A program made the translations under genes and the position numbers. The notes below the pieces were generated by a model that did not search any database, was not told the DNA's origin, and saw only the letters and a program-made list of their open reading frames with translations. Positions 57,852-64,000 of a DNA stretch of 64,000 bases are shown here, in pieces (within the stretch, counting starts at the first letter, position 1; the number at the start of each line of letters is the position of its first letter). This stretch comes from Labilithrix sp. GTDB taxonomy: Bacteria; Myxococcota_A; Polyangia; Polyangiales; Polyangiaceae. The stretch lies in assembly GCA_019637155.1 (NCBI GenBank), contig JAHBWE010000023.1, positions 1 to 64,000 on the forward strand, written 5' to 3'.

Positions 57852-59567
57852 TCAGCGGCCGGCGCCGGCGGCGTCGAGGACGGCGCGCCACATCGGGGAG
57901 AAGCCGGTCGTCAGGTCGTCGGCGCGGACGCGGTACGGGACGTCGGGGGCGACGCCGACGTTCTCGATGACGCGGTCGCCCGGGCGGACGCCGAGCGTGA
58001 CGGTGAAGTTGAACGCGGTGATGCCCAGCGTCTCGAGCGCGGCGATCACCTCCGGCGGCGCGCAGGCGCGGACGAGCTCGCTCGCGCCCGGCTTGCACGC
58101 GTCGGCGCGGCCCACGCGGCGCTGATCTCCGCCCGCGCCGGAGGTGGTCGTGCCGAACAGCGTGACGCGACCGTTGTCCTTCAGCGCCGCCGGGACGTAG
58201 TCGGCGGCGGAGATCGACATGCCGTCGATGAGCATCACGACCGGCTTCCCGAAGACGGGGCCACGGCTCCTCTCGGGCACGTGCTCCGGCACGAGCGCGA
58301 AGTGCGGCGCCGTCAAGCCCGGCGGCTGCGACGCGAAGAACGCGAAGAACGCGGCCGCGCCCTGCGCCGTCGCCCGATCGCGCGGGCCGAAGCCGAAGAA
58401 CCGCGCGAACAGCGGGATCGCGTCCATCGTCGCGCGCGCCTCCTCGTCGGTGCGGACGCCGCCGAGGCGCGCCCCCAGCTCCGCCAGCGCCGCGCGCGGG
58501 CCGAAGCCGACCACCTCGTCGCCGTCGATCAGGAAGCGCTGCCGCGGAGGGACGAGCGGGCGCTCGAACAGGCGCGAGAGCATCACGTACGCGAAGAGGA
58601 AATTCCCGCCGCCGTTGCCGCGCTGATCGATCACCAGCGCGTCGACGTCGCGCTCGAGGAAGACGCTCAGCGCCTCGTCGACCTCGCGCATCGCGCGCGG
58701 CTGCTCGGCGGGGGGGACGTCGTAGGTGTGGAGCCGGACGAAGCCGTAGCGCCGGCCGGCCGCGGAGAACGCGTAGGCGCCGTAGAACGCGGCGTCGGGC
58801 GCGCGCCAGAGGAGCTCCTCCGGCGGGGGGAGGACGCTCCGCTTCGTCTTCGGCCATAACGGGCAGCGCTCCGAAGGACCGTCGGCGTCGGCGTCGCGCC
58901 ACGTGAGCTCGACGGTCCGCGCCGGCGCGCCGGGATCGTGCGTTCGCACGACGAGCCGCGCGCGCGCGCCGGGCGCCGGGGTGTCGTCGAGGTCGGTCGA
59001 CGACCGCAGCGTCAAGAACCAATCGGCGAGCTCGCGCTCGAAGTCGGGGGTCGAGGCGTAGCCGTCCGCTGCCGCGATGCGCCGGTGCACCTCGGCGATC
59101 GGCCGTCCGTCGAACGCGGTGACCTCGTCGCCGACGCGGAGCGGGAGCGTCGGCGCGAGCTTCGGATCGATCCACGCCACGCGCACGCCGGCGTCCGTGC
59201 TCACGAGGTGAAGGCCGAGCCACACCGCTCGACCGGGCGGGAGCTCGAGCGAGGTGTGGAGGTCGCGCGGCGCGCGGAAGAACGCGCGGAACGCGCGGCG
59301 CAGCTCCTCCGGCGTCGCGCGCGGGCGCGCGATGACCTCGTCGAGGCGGGCGAGCTCGCGCTCGAGGCTCCACCCGATCGTCCGCGCCTTCAGGTCGCGC
59401 GGCGCGTAGCGCTTCGCGAAGAGCTCGGCGACGTGATCGCGGAGCGTGCGCGCGGCGAGCGGCGCGGGGTCGGCCGCGACGCGCGCCGGCGCAGGCTGGG
59501 ACGCGCACGCGGCCGCCAGCGCGACGATGGGCGTCGAGCGCCGGAGCCACGAGACGGGCGCGCTCAC
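57852..59567 (-). CDS. S41 peptidase-like lipoprotein linked to NHLP exporter
   Basis: A 571-residue exported protein, GTG 59567 overlapping the transporter stop as GTGA. The signal ends with LAAACAS (lipobox). Residues 110-230 include a PDZ-like segment (VRVAWIDPKLAPTLPLRVGD). Residues 280-540 are an S41 (C-terminal processing protease) core, with the nucleophile expected at S453 in DGMSISAADYV. The Lys expected 25 residues later in CtpA/Tsp enzymes is replaced by Ala478 (SGAGGD), so it either uses a tricorn/IRBP-type catalytic set or is inactive. Co-translation with an NHLP ABC transporter suggests that it trims or handles exported peptides. Confidence 0.82.
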   Translation of the reverse strand: MSAPVSWLRRSTPIVALAAACASQPAPARVAADPAPLAARTLRDHVAELFAKRYAPRDLKARTIGWSLERELARLDEVIARPRATPEELRRAFRAFFRAPRDLHTSLELPPGRAVWLGLHLVSTDAGVRVAWIDPKLAPTLPLRVGDEVTAFDGRPIAEVHRRIAAADGYASTPDFERELADWFLTLRSSTDLDDTPAPGARARLVVRTHDPGAPARTVELTWRDADADGPSERCPLWPKTKRSVLPPPEELLWRAPDAAFYGAYAFSAAGRRYGFVRLHTYDVPPAEQPRAMREVDEALSVFLERDVDALVIDQRGNGGGNFLFAYVMLSRLFERPLVPPRQRFLIDGDEVVGFGPRAALAELGARLGGVRTDEEARATMDAIPLFARFFGFGPRDRATAQGAAAFFAFFASQPPGLTAPHFALVPEHVPERSRGPVFGKPVVMLIDGMSISAADYVPAALKDNGRVTLFGTTTSGAGGDQRRVGRADACKPGASELVRACAPPEVIAALETLGITAFNFTVTLGVRPGDRVIENVGVAPDVPYRVRADDLTTGFSPMWRAVLDAAGAGR

Positions 59568-62500
59568 ACCATCTGCCGCGCGGCGAGGCGCTGGAAGGGG
59601 CCCGGGACCGCGACGAGATCGTCGAAGCGGCCCATCTGCACGACGCGGCCCTTCTCGAGGACGACGATCTTGTCGGCGTGGCGGATCGTCGAGAGGCGGT
59701 GCGCGATGACGACGCGCGTGACGCGCAGGCTCTCGAGGCTCTCGCTCACGATCTGCTGCGTGAGGTTGTCGAGCGCGCTCGTCGCCTCGTCGAAGAAGAC
59801 GATCTTCGGGTCCGCCGCGAGCGAGCGCGCGATGAGGAGACGCTGCCGCTGGCCGCCGGAGAGCGTCCCGCCGCCCTGCGCGATGACGGTGTGCATCCCC
59901 ATCGGCATCGCCTCGATGTCCTTGTCGAGCGCTGCGCTCCGCGCCGCGTTCCACGCCTCGTCGAGCGAGAGGCCCGTCGCGCCGACGATGTTCGAGTAGA
60001 TGTCGCCGCCCATCACGCGGCTGTTCTGCATCACGACGCCGATCTGCTTGCGCACCGCGCGCACGTCGAGGTGCCCGAGCGCCTGGCCGTCGTAGTAGAC
60101 GCCGCCCTCGGTGCACGCCTCGAAGCCGAGGAGCAGGCGGAGGAGCGTCGACTTGCCCGAGCCCGAGGGCCCGACGAGCGCGACGAACTCGTCCGGCTCG
60201 ACCTGGAAAGACACGTCGTCGAGGATGAGCGGACCGTCCGCCGCGTAGCGGAACGAGACGTGGCTCACCTCGATGCCGCCCTTCAGCTCGATGCGCTCGC
60301 CACCGCCTTGCGCCTCGAGCCGCTGGGTGAGGATCGGCTTCGCGCGCTCGTAGAGCGGCACGACCGCGAGCGACGCGAGGAGCGACTCGACGACGCCGAG
60401 CGCGGCGGACAGGAAGATCCCGAACGCGCTCGCGAAGGCGAGGAACATGCCGGTCGACACCCGCGCCTGCGCCTTCCCCGCGAGCATCCAGTAGAGCACC
60501 ATCGTGCAGACGAGGGGGTAGACGCTCTGGAAGAGACCGATCCGGAGGTAGACGCGCTCCGCTCCGAGATCGGCGTCGCGGCGGCGCGCGAAGAGGCGCG
60601 CCCACACCGCGAACGCGCGCCCCTCCGCGGCGGTGACGCGGAGCTTCGCGATGCCGGTGAGGAGCTGGAGGAGGAGGCCCCCGATCCGCCCGTCGATCGC
60701 CGCGACCGCGCGCTGCTGCGCGAGGCCGTAGCGCGTCCCGATCGCGGCGGGGACGACCGCGACGAGCACGAGGACCGTCGCCGCGAGCGCGAGGCCGGGA
60801 TCGATCGCGAAGAGGAGGGCGAAGTTCCAGAGCGAGAAGAGGCCGGAGAGCAGCGCCGTCATCGCGGTCCCGGCGAGGAGATCGCGGATCGCGCCGATCC
60901 CGGCCGCGCGCGCCGCGAGATCGCCGGCGGCGTACTCGCGGAAGAACGGCAGCGGGAGCGAGAGGAGCCGATCCCACACGCCGGCCTCGAGCGTCGCGTC
61001 CATCCGCGTCTGCGCGCGCACGATCGCGAGCCCGCGCACGACCTCGAAGAGCGCCTGCCCGAGGTAGACGGCGATGAGGACGGCCGTGATCTGGAGGAGC
61101 AAGTTGCGTTCGGCGCCGGGGATGATCGTGTCGAAGACCTGCCCCGTCACGAGCGGGATGAGGGTGGAGAACGATCCGAGGCCGAGGCCCACCACGAGCA
61201 CGAACGCGACGTCGCGCCAGGCGCGCTTGCCGGAGAAGCGCAGCACGTCGAGCGGTCGGAGCGGGCGGTCCGGCATCGGCGGATAGAACTGGTACGCCTG
61301 CGGGTGCACGCGCTCGGCGAGCTCCGCGGTCACCCGACGCGGGCCGCCGGCGCGCGCGTCGAAGAGCTCGTAGCCTCCCTTCGCCGGCAGGAGCGCGATC
61401 GGGTTCAGCCGCTCGTCGTTCACCTCGTCGCCGTCGTCGAGCATGAAGCCGAGGAGCGGGCCCACGTCGTCCTCGTGCCAGTCGCCCTCGAGCAGCACCC
61501 TGCGCGTGCGCACGCCGGTCATCTGCGCGATCGCGGTCTGGACGGCGCCGAGGCCCGCGCGCGCGGCCGGCCAGCGCGCGTGGATCTCCGCCACGCCGAG
61601 GTAGGCCGCGATCTTCTCGGCGGCGTGCTCGAACGGGCGCGCGCTCCCCGACGTCGCGCCGAGGCGCTCGCCGCGCCCCACCGCCGCGAGCTGGCGGAGC
61701 GCGTCGGCGACGAGCTCGCCCTCGGCCTCGCGCGACGCGCCGTCGAGCGCCGCGCGCGCGGCCTCGGCGCCGGCGCGGCTCTTCGCGAGCACCGACACGA
61801 CGAACGCGTAGAACGCGTCGGCGAAGCTCGTGCTCCGATCGCGCGCGAGGAGCTCCACGCTCGTCGACGTCCGCGCCCCCGTCATCCACGCGCCGCGCGA
61901 CGAGAGCGGCGACGACAGCGCGCGCGACGACGCGGTCGCGCCCTCGCCGCCGACCACCCACGCGCTCTCGGTCAGCGGCCACTGCCGCGGCGCGTCTTCG
62001 TGCTCGGTCACGCGGACGGCGCCGAAGCGCTCCGGCGTGCTCGCGAGCGTGATCCAGACGAGGCCGCGCGCGGCGCGGAGCGGGTTCGCCTGCGGTCCGA
62101 GGACGAGGCCCGGCTCGACGGCGTCGCACCGCGTCGGCACCGGCGCGGCCGGGAGCATCGAGACGAGGTGCGTGATCCAGGCGTCGAAGGCGCCCTCGGC
62201 GGAGGCGCGCCGCGCCGGATCGGCCAGCGCCTCGACGAAGAGGCGCGACGGGATCCTGAGCACGGAGCCGCCGGGGGGACCGGTGAGGAGGAGCGCGGCG
62301 AGCTCGGTCGCGTTCGCGTCCGGCGCTCGCGCGAAGAGGAGCTGTCCCGGCGCGACGGAGCTCACGTACGCGCGGCGCCCGACCGCGCGGCCGTCGCGCC
62401 ATCCGACGCAGAAGAGCTGGTGGCCCGGCATCGTCGTGACGTAGACGTAGGCGGGATCGTCGAGGAGGAGCGGCTCGTCGCCCTCGACGCGGAGCTCGTC

Positions 62501-62578
62501 GCACGCCTCGCCGAAGAGCGCGCGCAGCGACGCGGCGACCTCCGGCTCCTCCTGGCTCGCGCGCGCGGTGTCGATCAT
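59564..62578 (-). CDS. NHLP-family bacteriocin export ABC transporter, permease/ATPase
   Basis: A 1004-residue ABC protein. Residues 1-450 are a long N-terminal region typical of NHLM/NHLP bacteriocin-system permease subunits, without a C39 peptidase. Residues 460-735 hold six membrane helices (AFVLVVGLGLGSFSTLIPLV; LLLQITAVLIAVYLGQALFEV). Residues 760-1004 are the ATPase: GPSGSGKST with K809, LSGGQRQRLLIARSL, IVFFDEATSALD and VIAHRLST. It probably exports ribosomally made peptides with nitrile-hydratase-like leaders. It overlaps both neighbours by four bases, forming an operon with the peptidase-containing partner and the S41 protein. Confidence 0.9.
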   Translation of the reverse strand: MIDTARASQEEPEVAASLRALFGEACDELRVEGDEPLLLDDPAYVYVTTMPGHQLFCVGWRDGRAVGRRAYVSSVAPGQLLFARAPDANATELAALLLTGPPGGSVLRIPSRLFVEALADPARRASAEGAFDAWITHLVSMLPAAPVPTRCDAVEPGLVLGPQANPLRAARGLVWITLASTPERFGAVRVTEHEDAPRQWPLTESAWVVGGEGATASSRALSSPLSSRGAWMTGARTSTSVELLARDRSTSFADAFYAFVVSVLAKSRAGAEAARAALDGASREAEGELVADALRQLAAVGRGERLGATSGSARPFEHAAEKIAAYLGVAEIHARWPAARAGLGAVQTAIAQMTGVRTRRVLLEGDWHEDDVGPLLGFMLDDGDEVNDERLNPIALLPAKGGYELFDARAGGPRRVTAELAERVHPQAYQFYPPMPDRPLRPLDVLRFSGKRAWRDVAFVLVVGLGLGSFSTLIPLVTGQVFDTIIPGAERNLLLQITAVLIAVYLGQALFEVVRGLAIVRAQTRMDATLEAGVWDRLLSLPLPFFREYAAGDLAARAAGIGAIRDLLAGTAMTALLSGLFSLWNFALLFAIDPGLALAATVLVLVAVVPAAIGTRYGLAQQRAVAAIDGRIGGLLLQLLTGIAKLRVTAAEGRAFAVWARLFARRRDADLGAERVYLRIGLFQSVYPLVCTMVLYWMLAGKAQARVSTGMFLAFASAFGIFLSAALGVVESLLASLAVVPLYERAKPILTQRLEAQGGGERIELKGGIEVSHVSFRYAADGPLILDDVSFQVEPDEFVALVGPSGSGKSTLLRLLLGFEACTEGGVYYDGQALGHLDVRAVRKQIGVVMQNSRVMGGDIYSNIVGATGLSLDEAWNAARSAALDKDIEAMPMGMHTVIAQGGGTLSGGQRQRLLIARSLAADPKIVFFDEATSALDNLTQQIVSESLESLRVTRVVIAHRLSTIRHADKIVVLEKGRVVQMGRFDDLVAVPGPFQRLAARQMV

Positions 62579-64000
62579 GAGGTCGTGATCAGCTCGTGGT
62601 AGAGGCCGCCCTCGGCCATGAGCGCCTCGTGGGAGCCGCGCTGCACGGCGACGCCGCGATCGAGGACGATGATCTCGTCGGCGTCGCGGATCGTGGAGAG
62701 GCGGTGCGCGATGATGAGGCAGCTGCACCCGCGCCGGCGGAGGTTCGCGTCGACGCGCTGCTCGGTCTCGGGATCGAGCGCGCTCGTCGCCTCGTCGAGG
62801 ACGACGATCGCCGGCTGGCGCACGAGCGCGCGCGCGATCTCGAGGCGCTGGCGCTGCCCGCCGCTGAAGTTCACCCCGCCCTCGAGGATCTTCCCGTCGT
62901 AGCCGCCGGGGAGCTTCGCGATGACGTCGTGGATGCACGCGTCCTTCGCCGCCTGCACGACGTCGGCCTCCGGGATCGTGTCGTCCCAGAGGGTGAGGTT
63001 CTCGCGGACGGTACCCTCGAACAACGTCACCTCTTGATCGACGATCGCGACCGACGTCGTGAGCGCGCTCCGCGGGAGCGCCTCGCGCGGCGTGCCGTCG
63101 AAGACGATCTCGCCGCTCCACGGCCGGTAGAGACCGCAGACGAGGCGCGCGACCGTCGACTTGCCGCTCCCGCTCCCGCCGACGAGCGCGACGCGCTGTC
63201 CCGGCGAGAGGTGCAGCGTCAGCTCGCTCACGAGCGGCGGCGACAGCGGGAGGTAGCCGAAGGTGACGTCCTTCAGATCGAGCTCGCCGGTGAGGCGGCG
63301 CGTGTCCGCCTCCGTCGCGGCCGCGGCGAAGGTCGTGTCCTCCTCGTGCTCGAGGACGTCGTCGAGGCGCTCGAGATCGCCGCGGAGCTGCTGGAGCGAC
63401 GCGCCGACGTGGGAGAGGCTCTCGATCGGCCCGAGGAAGCCGGCCATCAGCGTCTGGAAGGCGACGAGCATGCCGAGGCTCATGTGGCCGTCCATCACCC
63501 GGAGCGCGCCGATCGAGAGGACGAGGAGCGTGCTCGCCTGCCCGACGAGGCCGGTCGTCGTGAGGAGGAGCTGATCGCGCCGCGCGAGGGCCTGCTGCGA
63601 CGCGAGCAGCTTCGCGTGGTATCCCGCCCACTGCCCGAAGAACTCGGTCTCGGAGCCGGTCCCCTTGATCGTCTCGATCATCTGGAGGCCGCCGGACGCG
63701 ACGCCGTGGAGCTTGCCGTGGTGCTGCACGACCTGCCGGGAGAGGTCGGTGCGCGCGCGCTCGGCGCCGCGGAGCAGGAGGATGTACGCCGCGGCGGTGG
63801 CGAAGCCGATGAGCGTCAGCCACGGATCGATGTACAGCATGAAGAGCGCGTAGAACGCGACGAGGACCAGATCGAGCGCGATCCCGGAGACGCGCCCCGA
63901 CAGCGTGTGCGCGACGGCGTCGTTCGCGCGGACGCGATCGGCGAGGTCACCTGCGGAGCGCGCGAGGTAGAAGTCGATCGGCAAGCGGAGCGCGTGCCAG
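62575..64000 (-). CDS. NHLP-family ABC transporter, N-terminus beyond window (partial)
   Basis: The visible 475 C-terminal residues contain about four of the six membrane helices (ALDLVLVAFYALFMLYIDPW; LVGQASTLLVLSIGALRVM) and a complete ATPase: GGSGSGKST, FSGGQRQRLEIARALV, IVVLDEATSALD and IIAHRLST. The segment LRLPIDFYLARSAGDLADRV at the window edge is the start of the permease core in peptidase-containing exporters. The missing N-terminus should hold a C39 peptidase that cleaves double-glycine leaders, by analogy with NHLM peptidase/ATP-binding subunits. Its stop overlaps the next gene as ATGA. Precursor peptide and modification genes probably lie beyond 64000. Confidence 0.85.
   Translation of the reverse strand, partial: WHALRLPIDFYLARSAGDLADRVRANDAVAHTLSGRVSGIALDLVLVAFYALFMLYIDPWLTLIGFATAAAYILLLRGAERARTDLSRQVVQHHGKLHGVASGGLQMIETIKGTGSETEFFGQWAGYHAKLLASQQALARRDQLLLTTTGLVGQASTLLVLSIGALRVMDGHMSLGMLVAFQTLMAGFLGPIESLSHVGASLQQLRGDLERLDDVLEHEEDTTFAAAATEADTRRLTGELDLKDVTFGYLPLSPPLVSELTLHLSPGQRVALVGGSGSGKSTVARLVCGLYRPWSGEIVFDGTPREALPRSALTTSVAIVDQEVTLFEGTVRENLTLWDDTIPEADVVQAAKDACIHDVIAKLPGGYDGKILEGGVNFSGGQRQRLEIARALVRQPAIVVLDEATSALDPETEQRVDANLRRRGCSCLIIAHRLSTIRDADEIIVLDRGVAVQRGSHEALMAEGGLYHELITTS

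Overview
The window is GC-rich, densely coded DNA with very short intergenic gaps and many 1- or 4-base start/stop overlaps. At least seventeen genes look like lipoproteins, several with Asp/Ala/Gly, Ser/Thr/Gly or Pro-rich linkers. There is also a Ser/Thr kinase with a long Pro/Ser tail, an octahaem cytochrome, a KYGGPP-motif protein and an NHLP-type export pair. Together these suggest a Myxococcota chromosome, most like the Polyangiales/Sorangiineae; the assignment rests on gene style, not on a marker gene.

Layout. 1-5055 is the right part of an integrative element: an uncharacterised protein, a family A DNA polymerase with its own exonuclease-like domain, a small winged-helix protein, a small unknown protein, an excisionase-like protein and a tyrosine integrase. 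5060-8838 is a minus-strand LuxR-type regulator and two lipoproteins. 8839-9458 is a noncoding block with tRNA-Gly(GCC), its promoter, two terminator-like hairpins, a 92-base inverted repeat and a 17-base copy of the tRNA 3' end. 9459-12456 (minus) is an overlapping operon of a MEMO protein, a hotdog thioesterase and a LamG lipoprotein. 12484-22034 (plus) has a YkgJ-type cysteine protein, two overlapping sulfatase/phosphatase-superfamily proteins, an RRM protein, MgtE, an RCC1-like lipoprotein and a pirin. 22035-25909 (minus) has a tandem-ACT protein and a large AsmA-like protein. 25935-30319 (plus) is a run of lipoproteins and a TlpA-like thioredoxin.

30325-34066 holds a membrane-anchored protein, a radical SAM/SPASM protein followed 12 bases later by the KYGGPP protein, FolB, and an alpha/beta hydrolase. 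34108-42961 holds a nitronate monooxygenase-like enzyme, a dihaem peroxidase-like protein, a beta-propeller plus octahaem cytochrome pair, a Nudix hydrolase and a pentameric ligand-gated ion channel homologue. 42958-52263 has an ABC exporter, two TerB-like proteins, a methyltransferase, lipoproteins, a TrmH methyltransferase, an HD phosphohydrolase, DUF1993 and a CDP-alcohol phosphotransferase. 52752-57848 has a Ser/Thr kinase and PolX. 57852-64000 (minus) ends with an S41 peptidase-like lipoprotein and two NHLP-family ABC transporters, the last cut by the window edge.

Two things stand out. First, many operon-leading genes have a TAnnnT hexamer only 6-12 bases before the start codon and no Shine-Dalgarno sequence, which predicts leaderless mRNAs; at five divergent pairs the opposing hexamers overlap in a symmetric core. 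Second, there are candidate peptide-modification or export modules: the radical SAM/KYGGPP pair and the NHLP transporter/S41 pair.
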